64,000 bases of DNA from Modestobacter sp. VKM Ac-2982. Its GTDB lineage: Bacteria > Actinomycetota > Actinomycetes > Mycobacteriales > Geodermatophilaceae. The stretch is taken from positions 661,982 through 725,981 of the forward strand of contig NZ_JAPVBL010000001.1 of NCBI RefSeq assembly GCF_026967935.1, written 5' to 3'. Below the pieces are notes generated by a model. That model saw only the letters and a program-made list of their open reading frames with translations. It was not told where the DNA came from and searched no databases. A program made the translations under genes and the position numbers. Every line of letters starts with the position of its first letter. The stretch's first letter is position 1. This document shows positions 25,899 to 34,339 of this stretch, in pieces.

Positions 25899-26639
25899 TC
25901 ATGCGGCGGGCTTGATCACGTATCCGGCGCCCCGGAGGGTGTGGATCATCGGCGGGCGGCCCGCGTCGATCTTGCGCCGCAGGTAGGAGATGTAGAGCTC
26001 GACGATGTTGCCCTGGCCGCCGAAGTCGTACTGCCAGACCCGGTCGAGGATCTGCGCCTTGGACAGCACCCGCTTGGGGTTGCGCATCAGGTAGCGCAGC
26101 AGCTCGAACTCGGTGGCGGTCAGCCGGATGTCCTCCCCGGCCCGGGTGACCTCGTGGCTCTCCTCGTCCAGGGTCAGGTCGCCGACCACCAGGAGGCCGT
26201 CGTCGGCCACCACCCGGCTGGTGCGGCGCAGCAGGCCGCGCAGCCGGGCGGCGACCTCCTCCAGGCTGAAGGGCTTGGTGACGTAGTCGTCGCCGCCGGC
26301 GGTGAGCCCGGCGATCCGGTCCTCCAACGCGTCCTTCGCGGTCAGGAAGACCACCGGGACCAGCGGGGTCTCCGCGCGCAGCCGGCGCAGCACCTCCAGG
26401 CCGTCCATGTCGGGGAGCATGACGTCGAGGACGACGGCGTCGGGACGGAACTCGCGGGCTGCGCGCACCGCGTCGGCTCCGTCGTGGGCGGTGCGGACGT
26501 CCCAGCCCTCGTAGCGCAACGCCATGGACAGCAGCTCACAGATCGAGGGCTCGTCGTCGACGACCAGCACCCGCAGGGCAGTGCCGTCGGGCCGCGTGAG
26601 CTGGGCGCGGGAGCTGGCTGCCGGGGAGGTCGTCGTCAT
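25899..26639 (-). CDS. OmpR-family response regulator, TrcR/TcrX-like
   Basis: A 246-residue response regulator: receiver domain with acidic pocket VVDDEP, phospho-acceptor VVLDVMLPD and KPFSLEE lysine, and a C-terminal winged helix with LTATEFELLRYLMRNP and IVELYISYLRRKID. Its partner kinase lies directly downstream. The regulator at 60400 is a close paralogue. An inverted repeat 30 nt upstream could be an autoregulatory site. Confidence 0.92.
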   Translation of the reverse strand: MTTTSPAASSRAQLTRPDGTALRVLVVDDEPSICELLSMALRYEGWDVRTAHDGADAVRAAREFRPDAVVLDVMLPDMDGLEVLRRLRAETPLVPVVFLTAKDALEDRIAGLTAGGDDYVTKPFSLEEVAARLRGLLRRTSRVVADDGLLVVGDLTLDEESHEVTRAGEDIRLTATEFELLRYLMRNPKRVLSKAQILDRVWQYDFGGQGNIVELYISYLRRKIDAGRPPMIHTLRGAGYVIKPAA

Positions 26640-26668
26640 GATCTGACTGTGCGTCCTGGACCTGAGAT

Positions 26669-26691
26669 CTTCCTGTGTGCCACGCAGGAAG
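26669..26691. promoter_or_regulatory. Inverted repeat upstream of the response regulator
   Basis: CTTCCTG-N9-CAGGAAG, perfect 7-bp arms, 30 nt upstream of the regulator ATG. It is a candidate operator for autoregulation, or a short hairpin after the tRNAs. Confidence 0.4.
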
Positions 26692-26749
26692 TGGCTGGAC
26701 GTCTGCCTGGCGGCTGGAGCACGGCTGGGCAGACGGGGATGAGGTGAGG

Positions 26750-26823
26750 TGGGCAGGGGCGGGGTCGAACCGCCGACCTCTCACTTTTCAGGCGAGCGCT
26801 CGTACCAACTGAGCTACCTGCCC
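26750..26823 (-). tRNA. tRNA-Phe (GAA)
   Basis: 74-nt cloverleaf: acceptor GGGCAGG pairs with CCTGCCC, discriminator A, anticodon loop CTGAAAA with stem CTCGC/GTGAG, T-loop TTCGACC. CCA is not encoded. Confidence 0.95.
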
Positions 26824-26850
26824 CTTCCCGGTGTACTGGACACCGGGCGG

Positions 26851-26924
26851 CGACCCTGACGGGACTCGAACCCGCGACCTCCGCCGTGACAGGGCGGCGC
26901 GCTAACCAACTGCGCTACAGGGCC
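26851..26924 (-). tRNA. tRNA-Asp (GTC)
   Basis: 74-nt cloverleaf: acceptor GGCCCTG with CAGGGTC (one G-U pair), anticodon loop CTGTCAC, T-arm GCGGG TTCGAGT CCCGT, discriminator G. CCA is not encoded. Confidence 0.95.
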
Positions 26925-26960
26925 TTGCTGTGGAGCTGTGCTGCTGTTGTGCATGGTGCG

Positions 26961-27033
26961 TGCCCCCAACGGGGTTCGAACCCGTGCTACCGCCTTGAAA
27001 GGGCGGCGTCCTGGACCGCTAGACGATGGGGGC
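26961..27033 (-). tRNA. tRNA-Glu (TTC)
   Basis: 73-nt cloverleaf: acceptor GCCCCCA with TGGGGGC, anticodon loop CTTTCAA, T-arm ACGGG TTCGAAC CCCGT, discriminator A. First in transcription order of a Glu-Asp-Phe cluster common in actinobacteria. Confidence 0.95.
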
Positions 27034-27151
27034 TCGTGGTCGCTGGAGGCAGGGAGAACCATACATGCCCTGTCGGAGGTCCTCCCACAGGGGGGTCGCC
27101 GGTGCGCGTGGCGACCGGGCCGGCGGTGTCCACCGTGCCAGCATCCACCTC

Positions 27152-27796
27152 GTGCTGATCCGCCGTCCCGCCCGGGTGACCCGTTCCGCCGGCCTCGCCG
27201 TCGCCCTCCTGCTGGTGGCCGGCTGCGCCGCGCAGCCCGACACCGACAGCGCGGGGTCGACCGGAGAGGCCTCGTCCAGCAGCGCCGCGCCCGAGGCGAC
27301 CACCGAGACGACCGCGGAGACGACCGCAGCAGCGTCGGAGAGCCCGGCCGCGGAGTTCCCCGCGGACACCTCGGCCGACACCGCCGACCCGGTCGACCCC
27401 GAGGGGCTCACGGTGACCGCCGTCCGCGCCGCCGAGCACGAGGGGTACGACCGGGTGGTCTTCGAGCTCGCCGGCAGCGGCACCCCCGGCTGGCGGGTGG
27501 AGTACGTCGACGCGCCGTCGTCCCAGGGGTCCGGTTCCCCGGTCGACGTCCCCGGGACGGCGTTCCTGCAGGTGACGCTGCAGGGCACGAGCTATCCGTA
27601 CGAGACCGGTGCCGAGGAGGTCGCCCGGGGGCCGGTGTCGGTCTCGGGCACCGGCACCGTGCAGGGGGTCGTCTACGACGCCACCTTCGAGGGCACCTCG
27701 GTCGCCTGGATCGGCACCAGCGCCGAGGTGCCGTTCCGGGTCTCCGCGCTGAGCGACCCCACCCGGCTGGTGGTCGAGGTCGCCGACGCCGGCTGA
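27152..27796 (+). CDS. AMIN-like domain lipoprotein
   Basis: A 214-residue lipoprotein: signal peptide with lipobox LVAGC near residue 25, a long Ser/Thr/Glu/Ala-rich linker (about residues 27-80), and a compact C-terminal beta domain with VRAAEHEGYDRVVFELAG, PGWRVEYVD and DPTRLVVEVAD, the pattern of actinobacterial AMIN-like domains that may bind cell-wall polymers. The GTG is chosen so the signal peptide starts VLIRRPARV; a GTG eight codons later is also possible. Convergent with the next gene inside one palindrome. Confidence 0.75.
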   Translation: MLIRRPARVTRSAGLAVALLLVAGCAAQPDTDSAGSTGEASSSSAAPEATTETTAETTAAASESPAAEFPADTSADTADPVDPEGLTVTAVRAAEHEGYDRVVFELAGSGTPGWRVEYVDAPSSQGSGSPVDVPGTAFLQVTLQGTSYPYETGAEEVARGPVSVSGTGTVQGVVYDATFEGTSVAWIGTSAEVPFRVSALSDPTRLVVEVADAG

Positions 27797-27798
27797 GC

Positions 27799-28125
27799 TC
27801 AGCCCAGGGAGGCGCTGAGCTCCACCGACCCGGGCTCCACCGTCGTGCAGGTCAGCGACAGCGGTCCGGCGGAGACGCTCTCGCCCTCGGCGCAGGAGAC
27901 GCTCGTGTCGCCGACCGTGAGGCTGGCCCGGCCGTCCTCGGTCCCGCCGAAGGAGAGGTCGGTGCCGAGGATCGTGGCCGCCGCGCCGTCGCCGCTGAGC
28001 GTCGCGGTGCACTCGTTGCCCGAACAGGCGACGCTGGGTGAGCTGCAGGCCGTCAGCGGCAGGAACAGCAGCAGCCCGGTGGCTGCGCCGGCCGCCAGGC
28101 GGGCAGGGCGGTCCATGATCGACAT
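27799..28125 (-). CDS. Small hypothetical lipoprotein
   Basis: A 108-residue protein with a signal peptide and lipobox LTAC near residue 27. The mature part has four cysteines (VACSGNEC, VSCAEG, LTCTTV) and a Gly/Ser/Thr-rich beta-like composition. The ATG is supported by TAGGCT 6 nt upstream, a leaderless layout; a second ATG lies four codons in. Function unknown. Confidence 0.7.
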   Translation of the reverse strand: MSIMDRPARLAAGAATGLLLFLPLTACSSPSVACSGNECTATLSGDGAAATILGTDLSFGGTEDGRASLTVGDTSVSCAEGESVSAGPLSLTCTTVEPGSVELSASLG

Positions 28126-28131
28126 GCGGGC

Positions 28132-28137
28132 AGCCTA
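28132..28137 (-). promoter_or_regulatory. -10 box of leaderless promoter for the small lipoprotein
   Basis: Minus-strand TAGGCT, 6 nt, ATG at 28125. Confidence 0.5.
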
Positions 28138-28231
28138 GGACCGGGACGCCGGGCTCCCGGGCAGTCACCGCGGCGAGCCGTCGCGCCAGGTCGTGAGGCG
28201 ATCCCTCTCGGCGAGCTCGGTCGCTGGTGCC

Positions 28232-28777
28232 TCAGTCGCGGGCAGCCGGGGAGAACACCCAGCTGCGCAGGGCGACGAACCGGATCAGGCCGATCGCACC
28301 GGTGACCGCGGCGATCAGGCCGAGCTGGCCGACGGCGCCCACGTCACCGGTCACGGTGTGCAGCCCGGCCAGGGCAAGCGAGGTGGCGACCAGCCCGATG
28401 CCGGCCAGGCCGCCGCCCTCCCACTGGGCGGTGAACCAGGAGACCCGGCCACCGGCGTGGAAGGTCGACCGGCGGTGCATCTCGTTGGCCAGCAGCGTGG
28501 ACGCGATCGCGCCGGACAGGTTCGCGACCTGGGCGCCGAAGCCCTGCAGGCTGATGAACACCACGGCGTAGAGGGCGCTGGAGACCCCGCCGACGACGAC
28601 GAAGCGGACGAACTGTGCGCGGGCGTCGTCCTGCTGCAGTCGCTCCCGCGCCGCACTGGACCGCTCCCGCACCGCGCTGGACCGCTCGCGCACCCACGTC
28701 GGCTCGATGCAGCCGTCGAGACGTCCCTGGCGCACGCCGTCCACGGCGGTGCGACGGAGCAGGGACGGGCAGGTCAC
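28232..28777 (-). CDS. GtrA-family membrane protein
   Basis: A 181-residue protein. From about residue 55 it has the GtrA core with four membrane helices (FVRFVVVGGVSSALYAVVF, ANLSGAIASTLLANEMHRR, and two more) ending LRSWVFSP. GtrA-like proteins are linked to transfer of lipid-linked sugars across the membrane in surface-polysaccharide synthesis. The N-terminal about 50 residues are hydrophilic and contain heptapeptide repeats of RERSSA type. GTG start with GAGGAGG upstream. Divergent from the Rieske protein. Confidence 0.85.
   Translation of the reverse strand: MTCPSLLRRTAVDGVRQGRLDGCIEPTWVRERSSAVRERSSAARERLQQDDARAQFVRFVVVGGVSSALYAVVFISLQGFGAQVANLSGAIASTLLANEMHRRSTFHAGGRVSWFTAQWEGGGLAGIGLVATSLALAGLHTVTGDVGAVGQLGLIAAVTGAIGLIRFVALRSWVFSPAARD
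28641..28690 (-). repeat. 21-bp tandem repeat in the GtrA-family gene
   Basis: About two and a half copies of a 21-bp unit (CGCTCCCGC plus a variable middle and CTGGAC) encode the RERSSAV-RERSSAA-RERL stretch of the N-terminal tail. Confidence 0.6.
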
Positions 28778-28999
28778 GGGTCCTCCTCAGGACGCGAGCA
28801 CGGGTCCATGCTCGATCAGCAGGGTCATCTTCCGACAGCAACCCGTGGGATGCATGTGCATTCCCGGTGCGTTCCCGCAACACTCCGTGACCTCCCTCAC
28901 GGAGCGTGGTCACGCGCCGGTCGTGGGCGGCCTGGCCGCGGCGGCACCGACCCTGCGGACGGCGGGTTCCGGACGGCCGTACCGGGTAAGGGGCGCTGC

Positions 29000-29887
29000 A
29001 TGAGCCTGTTCGGTGTGCTGGACCGCCTGTCCGAGGTGTCGTCGTTCGACACGAAGCTGGAGTCCGCCCGGACGGCGGTGAACAAGGTGCTGCAGCCGCA
29101 GGCGTTCCGCGACCTGCTCCACGGCACCTGGCTCGGCCATCCGCTGCACCCGATCCTGGCGATGGTGCCGGTGGGCACGTGGCTGTCGGCCGGGATCCTG
29201 GACCTCCTGCCGCCGGCCCGCCCGGCGGCCACCGCGCTGATCGGCACCGGCGTGGCGGCGAGCGTGCCCGCGGCGATGGCCGGCGCGGCCGACTGGTCGG
29301 AGCAGGACGACGCCGTCCGCCGGCTGGGTGCCCTCCACGCCGTCGCGAACGTCGCCGCGCTGGGCCTCTACGTCGGCTCGCTGGTGGCCCGCGGCAAGGG
29401 CAACGGCACGCTCGGGCGGGCACTGGCCTACAGCGGCCTCGGGCTGGCCAGCGGCTCGGCGGCGATCGGGGGCCACATGTCCTACGCGCAGTCCTCGGGT
29501 GCCAACCACGCCGTCACCGACGCCCGGCAGCTCACCACCGACTGGATCGACCTGGGCCCGCTCGACGACCTGCCCGAGGGGCGGCCCGCGCTGCGCACCG
29601 GCGAGGGGCAGGGCACGCCCGTGGCGCTGGCGGTGGTGCGCCGGGGGGCGCGGGTCGACGCGTTCATCAACTCCTGCGCCCACGTGGGCGGGCCGCTGGC
29701 CGAGGGCACCGTGGAGCAGGTGCGCGGGGCGGACTGCCTGGTGTGCCCGTGGCACGGCTCGGCCTTCGACCTGGACAGCGGCGAGCCGCGGCGGGGCCCG
29801 ACGGCGTCGGCCCAGGAGCGGCTCGAGGTCAAGTACGAGGCCGGCCGGGTGCTCGGGAAGCTGCCCAACCGGCACGTCACGAAGTGA
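29000..29887 (+). CDS. DUF2231 membrane domain fused to Rieske [2Fe-2S] domain
   Basis: A 295-residue protein. Residues about 30-165 form a DUF2231-type four-helix membrane domain (LGHPLHPILAMVPVGTWLSAGILDLL). The C-terminal part is a Rieske iron-sulfur domain with both ligand loops intact, CAHVGGPL and CPWHGSAFDL. Probably a redox protein at the membrane. The ATG has AAGGGG 8 nt upstream. It is divergent from GtrA, with 222 nt between them and no other gene seen. Confidence 0.88.
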   Translation: MSLFGVLDRLSEVSSFDTKLESARTAVNKVLQPQAFRDLLHGTWLGHPLHPILAMVPVGTWLSAGILDLLPPARPAATALIGTGVAASVPAAMAGAADWSEQDDAVRRLGALHAVANVAALGLYVGSLVARGKGNGTLGRALAYSGLGLASGSAAIGGHMSYAQSSGANHAVTDARQLTTDWIDLGPLDDLPEGRPALRTGEGQGTPVALAVVRRGARVDAFINSCAHVGGPLAEGTVEQVRGADCLVCPWHGSAFDLDSGEPRRGPTASAQERLEVKYEAGRVLGKLPNRHVTK

Positions 29888-29921
29888 CGCCCGGCGGCTG
29901 ACCCTGCCTGCGCTCGGCGGC

Positions 29922-30666
29922 GTGCGGACGCTGGCTCTCGCGCTGCTGATCACCGGATGTGCGGCGGGTGGTCCGCCGCCCGTCGCGCCGCCGGGATCGC
30001 CGGACGTCCCTGGCATCGAGGGCGAGGTGCTGCGCTTCCGCTCCGACGAGGCGATCGGCGGGCAGGTCCAGCTGCACCTCACCAACACCGGGACGGCGCC
30101 GCTCACCGTCATCGAGGTGGGGTTGGACTCCCCGGGGTTCACACCGCCGCCCGCCCGTCCGGTCGAGGCGGAGTACGCGCCGGGGCGGACGATCGACCTG
30201 CCGACCCCCTACGGGCGGGTGGACTGTGCCTTGGCGCCGGACCCGGCAGCGGCCCGGCTCACCGTCGTCCGGCCCGACGGGGTCGTCGACGAGGTGCAGG
30301 TGCCGCTGGCCGACGAGACGCTCGCGCAGGTGCACGCCGACGAGTGCGTGGCCGTCGCGGTGGCCGAGGGCGCACCGGCGACGAGCCGGTGCAGGTCGCC
30401 GCGCTCGGACGCAGCGTGGTCCTGGAACCGACGCTGGGCGCCGACCTCCCGGCCACTCTCGCCCGGGGCGGGACCGGCTGCGGCTGCCGGTGACCTTCCG
30501 GCCGGCCACCTGCGAGCCGCACGTGCTGGCCGAGACCAGGCAGCCGTTCGCCTTCCCGCTCCGGCTGGCCGTCGGCGACGGCGAGGAGGTGGCGGCCGAC
30601 CTGCCGCTGGACGAGGCGCAGGAGGGGCTGTTGCAGGAGCTGCTCGGCCGGGTCTGCATCGGCTGA
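29922..30666 (+). pseudogene. Hypothetical lipoprotein gene interrupted by two frameshifts
   Basis: Starts at GTG 29922 with a short signal peptide and lipobox (LLITGC). Coding character continues through FRSDEAIGGQVQLHLTNTG and DEVQVPLADETLAQVHADEC, then jumps to the +2 frame near 30377-30379 (DEPVQVAALGRSVVLEPTLG) and again near 30470-30473 into a third frame (RLRLPVTFRPATCEPHV) that runs to a TGA at 30664. Adding one G at each point (GG to GGG, GGG to GGGG) restores one continuous frame of about 248 residues. It is either a recent pseudogene or two homopolymer sequencing errors. Function unknown; a beta-sandwich secreted domain is likely. Confidence 0.7.
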
Positions 30667-30705
30667 CCGTGGTTGACGGGCGGGTGCGGCGGGCATCGGA
30701 GGGCG

Positions 30706-30804
30706 GTGTTCCTCTTCTTCACCAGCCGGCTCGGGTGCTTGGGGTCGCTGCTGGTCAGCCTGGTGCTCACCGCGCTGCTCTTCCTGATCTTCACCATGCT
30801 CTGA
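30706..30804 (+). CDS. Very small membrane protein (32 residues)
   Basis: A GTG-initiated 32-residue ORF almost entirely hydrophobic: FLFFTSRLGCLGSLLVSL followed by a Leu/Thr/Phe-rich helix ending FTMLS-like (here IFTML). The FTSRLGCLGSL segment looks like a small membrane protein I have seen conserved in actinobacteria, but no function is known. GGAGGG lies just upstream, at short spacing. Confidence 0.55.
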   Translation: MFLFFTSRLGCLGSLLVSLVLTALLFLIFTML

Positions 30805-30826
30805 GCAGCCAGTCGCTGGCGGCCGG

Positions 30827-31876
30827 TCAGGATCCCGACGGGTCGTCGGGCACCGTGAGGACCACCTTGCCGCGGGCGCGGCCGTCGACGAGGTGCCGGA
30901 TGCCGGCCGCGACCTGGTCGAGCGGGAGCGTCCGGTCGACGACGGGCGTGAGCGCGGCGGACTCGATCAGCTCGCGCAGGGTCTGCAGGTCCTGGGCGTT
31001 CTCCGAGGAGAGGAAGGTCCGCAGCGTCTGCCCGACGAAGGGGGACAGCAGCTGTGCGCGCACCAGGCGGTCGGTGCCACCGAGCCACCGGCCGCCCGTC
31101 TCGCCGCCGACGATGACCAGTCGGCCGCGCGGGCTCAGCACCCGGCGCAGCCGACCGAGCGGGCGGTTCCCGCCGATGTCGAGGACGACGTCGTAACGGT
31201 GGCCGCCGGCGGTGACGTCCTCGCGGGTGTGGTCGATGACGTGGTGGGCCCCGAGGGCCCGGACGAGGTCCGCCTTCGAGCCGCTGCAGACCCCGGTCAC
31301 CTCCGCTCCCCAGTGCACGGCGAGCTGGACGGCGAAGGTGCCCACGCCGCCGGAGGCGCCGATGACCAGGACCCGCTGCCCGGCGGCGACCCGGCCCTGG
31401 TCGCGGACCGCCTGGAGGGCGGTGAGCCCGGAGATCGGCACCGCGGCCGCCTGCTCGAAGGACAGGTTCCCGGGCTTGGGCGCGAGCTTGTCGGCCCGGG
31501 CACGGGAGTACTCGGCGAAGGAGCTGCGGCCGACGCCGAACACCTCGTCCCCGGGCGCGAAGCCCTTCACGTCCGCGCCGACGGCGGTGACGACCCCCGC
31601 CAGGCTCCGGCCGGGGTTGGTGTCCCTCGGTCGCCGCAGACCGAATCCGGCGCGGACGGGGTACGGCAGCCCGGCCATGACGTGCCAGGTGCCGCGGTCG
31701 ATGCTCGCGGCGCGCACCCGCACCAGCACCTCGTCGGCGTCGATGGCCGGCCGATCGACCTCCGCGACCCGGAGGACCTCCTCCGGTTCGGTGCCGTAGC
31801 GGTCGTGGACGACCGCCGTCATCCGGTCGGCGGCGAGGTGTGGGGAGCGTGCGTCGGTTCGCTGCGTGCGGCTCAT
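30827..31876 (-). CDS. NAD(P)-dependent zinc-less alcohol dehydrogenase / quinone reductase (MDR family)
   Basis: Medium-chain dehydrogenase of 349 residues without the catalytic or structural zinc motifs. GroES part with DEVLVRVRAASIDRGTWHVMAGLPY, then the Rossmann motif VIGASGGVGTFAVQLA, DVVLDIGGNRPLGRL and LTPVVDRTLPLDQVAAGIRHL at the C-terminus. The QOR/reticulon-4-interacting branch fits best. The ATG at 31876 has a GGAAG upstream; a second ATG 18 codons in is possible. Divergent from a TetR repressor across two operators, so it is the likely regulatory target. Confidence 0.85.
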   Translation of the reverse strand: MSRTQRTDARSPHLAADRMTAVVHDRYGTEPEEVLRVAEVDRPAIDADEVLVRVRAASIDRGTWHVMAGLPYPVRAGFGLRRPRDTNPGRSLAGVVTAVGADVKGFAPGDEVFGVGRSSFAEYSRARADKLAPKPGNLSFEQAAAVPISGLTALQAVRDQGRVAAGQRVLVIGASGGVGTFAVQLAVHWGAEVTGVCSGSKADLVRALGAHHVIDHTREDVTAGGHRYDVVLDIGGNRPLGRLRRVLSPRGRLVIVGGETGGRWLGGTDRLVRAQLLSPFVGQTLRTFLSSENAQDLQTLRELIESAALTPVVDRTLPLDQVAAGIRHLVDGRARGKVVLTVPDDPSGS

Positions 31877-31899
31877 CGGATCGCTTCCGTCAGTGGGTT

Positions 31900-31934
31900 C
31901 CTTACGGCGTAAGGCTGTTCCTTACAGCGTAAGG
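31900..31934. promoter_or_regulatory. Two tandem TetR-type operators
   Basis: Two 15-bp palindromes, CCTTACGGCGTAAGG and CCTTACAGCGTAAGG, centred 20 bp apart in the 81-nt divergent gap between the oxidoreductase and the TetR gene. Identical half-sites CCTTAC/GTAAGG. The second overlaps a possible TAAGGT -10 box for tetR. Confidence 0.8.
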
Positions 31935-31957
31935 TTGTCAAGGACGAGGGGAGTGGC

Positions 31958-32626
31958 ATGAGCCCGACGGACGCCGCACGTGCGCCGCTGGACCGGGAGC
32001 GGGTGCTGCGGGCGGCCGTGGCGCTGGCCGGGGATACCGGCATCGAGTCGCTGAGCATGCGGAAGCTGGGCCAGGCGCTCGGGGTGGAGGCGATGTCGCT
32101 GTACCACCACGTGGCGAACAAGGTCGACCTGCTCGACGGCATGGTCGACCTGGTCTTCGGCGAGGTCGACCTGCCCGCCAGCGGGGTCGGCTGGAAGCCG
32201 GCGATGCGACGCCGGGCGGTGTCGATGCGCGAGGCCCTGTCCCGGCACCGCTGGGCGATCGGCCTCATGGACTCTCGCACGACGCCCGGGCAGGCGACCC
32301 TGGCTCACCACGACGCGGTCATCGGCTGCCTGCGGGGAGCAGGCTTCTCGGTCGGGTTGACCGCGCACGCCTTCTCGGCCATCGACAGCTACGTCTACGG
32401 GTTCGCGCTGCAGGAGCGCTCGTTGCCGTTCGAGACGGCCGAACAGACCGCCGAGCTGGCGGAGGAGATGCTGGCCCAGTTCCCGCCCGGGGCGTACCCG
32501 CACCTCGTCGAGCTGGCGACCGCGCACGTGCTGCAGCCCGGCTACGACTACGGCGAGGAGTTCGAGTTCGGTCTGGACCTGGTGCTGGACGGGCTGGAGC
32601 AGGCAGCTGCGCAAGAGGGTCGGTAG
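31958..32626 (+). CDS. TetR/AcrR-family transcriptional regulator
   Basis: A 222-residue repressor. N-terminal HTH (residues about 15-60) [39 protein letters not shown], then a helical ligand-binding domain ending [11 protein letters not shown], of the TetR_C type found with oxidoreductases. The ATG has GAGGGGA at 7 nt. It probably binds the two CCTTAC-N3-GTAAGG sites and controls itself and the divergent dehydrogenase; the inducer is unknown. Confidence 0.9.
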   Translation: MSPTDAARAPLDRERVLRAAVALAGDTGIESLSMRKLGQALGVEAMSLYHHVANKVDLLDGMVDLVFGEVDLPASGVGWKPAMRRRAVSMREALSRHRWAIGLMDSRTTPGQATLAHHDAVIGCLRGAGFSVGLTAHAFSAIDSYVYGFALQERSLPFETAEQTAELAEEMLAQFPPGAYPHLVELATAHVLQPGYDYGEEFEFGLDLVLDGLEQAAAQEGR

Positions 32627-32731
32627 TCGGCGCGGGGACGGTGCCGCTCCCAGCGGTAACCTCGCACCGGGCCGCGGGGCCACCGAGGTCCACGCCGGTT
32701 CGTGGATCGCCTGGGAGCTCCCGCACCCGCC

Positions 32732-32804
32732 GGGCCTCTAGCTCAACTGGCAGAGCAGCGGACTTTTAATCCGCGGGTTGTGGGTTCGATCCCCACGGGG
32801 CCCA
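32732..32804 (+). tRNA. tRNA-Lys (TTT)
   Basis: 73-nt cloverleaf: acceptor GGGCCTC with GGGGCCC, anticodon loop CTTTTAA with stem GCGGA/TCCGC, T-arm GTGGG TTCGATC CCCAC, discriminator A. CCA is not encoded. Its 3' half is repeated at 34340, which suggests use as an integration site. Confidence 0.95.
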
Positions 32805-33287
32805 CCCCTCTTGACCTGGGCTTCAGAGGTCCGCATGTGGACCGTCTGACCTGCGCCGACGGGGGCTGTGGTCGCGCTGTCCGGCCGCGTGTTAGCGACC
32901 CTCGGGGATCTGACAGTGGGTGATCCTGCGATCCGTCACGTACCGGGCTGCGGCAGGGCTCCCATACAACAACCGGAGCGAGCCACGGCCGGCCTCCGCG
33001 GACAGCTCCGCATCGGGGCGCTCACCGACAGCGCGACGCCGGACTGGTCGACGATGGTCCCTGAGGGCCCTGCGGAGGCAGTGGGGCGGCACGGTGTCGT
33101 GTGGTTTAAGTGGTGGGCTCGCGCAGAGGCTCGGCGCCCGACGACGCAGCCGCCGACCGTGGCGCCACGTTGACGTCTCGCTGCTCCCACACAGCTCTGG
33201 TCTCGTCTCGACCATGCGCCGGCCAATGCGCCGGCCAATGCGCCGACCTCGCCCAGAAGCGCATCTACTGCGGCATGATGCGGCCTC
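32805..33287 (+). other. Gene-poor 0.48-kb interval after tRNA-Lys
   Basis: No convincing gene. Short open frames on both strands lack start signals and family features. It contains the 12-bp tandem repeat at 33214. It forms the left part of the putative integrated segment. Confidence 0.5.
33214..33249 (+). repeat. 12-bp tandem repeat
   Basis: Two exact copies of ATGCGCCGGCCA and a third diverged copy (ATGCGCCGACCT), in the gene-poor interval of the putative island. Confidence 0.75.
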
Positions 33288-33881
33288 ATGGGGGATTCAA
33301 GGCATGAGTGGACAAAGCCTGTAGCCGTAGGTGTCTCACTCCTCGCCCTAGTAGCCACGGGGACATCCGCTTTTGCGGCTTGCCAGTCATGGAGGACCGC
33401 CGAGGCGACGCTTGAGGTGGCGAAGACGAACTTGCTGGAGAGCGGGGCGCTTCTTCAAGCCGACAACGAAATCACACTCCGCGGCGACTGTGATGAGGGC
33501 GGCATCATCGTCGTGGAGCTGACGGTCCGCAATGGAGGGAGGCTGTCAACAGACCTCAGGTATGCGTCGATTACGTTCTCTCGGCCTGCGCCTGTGGTGG
33601 TCGCTGTCCCGGGTGGCGGGTCATCTGCTCCATCACCCCAAGCAGGGCCATCCCCATTCCGCCAGTCCTGGACATGGAGCGGGGATACCCCGGTTCCTCC
33701 CGAGGGTGCGGCGGTTGTCCCGGTGAACGTTCCTTGCGCCGATCTCGAGTACGGCTTATTGCCAACTGAAGTTGAGGCGTTGGCTGTAGTAATGCGGGAG
33801 TTGTCCAATGCGCGCGGGGAGGTCTCTGCCGAGAATGGCGAGACGGTTTTCGTGCCATTTGACAACATTGGCGTGGGCTAA
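33288..33881 (+). CDS. Orphan membrane-anchored protein in the putative tRNA-Lys island
   Basis: A 197-residue protein of unknown function: one N-terminal helix (VAVGVSLLALVATGTSAFAACQ), a short coiled segment (AEATLEVAKTNLLE), and a beta-rich extracytoplasmic part with VVELTVRNGGRLSTDLRYASI. Base composition differs from the rest of the window: AT-ending codons are frequent, including a rare TTA leucine in the GLLPTEVEA stretch and GTA, GAA, ACT codons. This and its place between tRNA-Lys and the tRNA remnant suggest horizontal transfer. Confidence 0.6.
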   Translation: MGDSRHEWTKPVAVGVSLLALVATGTSAFAACQSWRTAEATLEVAKTNLLESGALLQADNEITLRGDCDEGGIIVVELTVRNGGRLSTDLRYASITFSRPAPVVVAVPGGGSSAPSPQAGPSPFRQSWTWSGDTPVPPEGAAVVPVNVPCADLEYGLLPTEVEALAVVMRELSNARGEVSAENGETVFVPFDNIGVG

Positions 33882-34339
33882 GAGGCCAAGCTTGCCTTGA
33901 TGTGCCCGGAAGTAGTAAAGCAGCGCATGGCTCCTGCTGTGCGACCGAGAAGCTCGGGGCGGGCAGGCTCGAGTGGTTGGCGACCTTCAAAGGAAGGATC
34001 AAGGGCGCATCGTGGTGGGTGGTGCGCACTGCTCCGCCTCGTCACCGTGGGCATTTGTCGCATCGACCGCTGGACCGGTCTCGTCCGTCACGGGCCAGTA
34101 GAGGACATGCACCAGCGCCTCCTGCTGGTGCCATTGCCTGACGGCCAAGAGCACGCGCCACCTGCGCCTCAACATGACGGGCACCCTGACGGGCGGGTAC
34201 GGCAGGACCGCTTGTGGTCGCATCGTGGTCGCGAACTGCGCGTCGACAGGGGAGTGACGGGCGGCATGGGCCGACACTCGATGCGGACCTGAGCGAGCAG
34301 CACGTAATGCGACGTCACCGCTGACACACCCGCTCCGGC
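33882..34339 (+). other. Gene-free, lower-GC 0.46-kb interval
   Basis: No supported gene. Open frames here are short, overlap on both strands and lack start signals. Probably decayed DNA of the putative island. Confidence 0.45.

Noticed and set aside
33897..34292. Open frames in the 33.9-34.3 kb interval
   Set aside because: Several overlapping short frames on both strands, no ribosome binding site or recognisable domain; probably decayed DNA.
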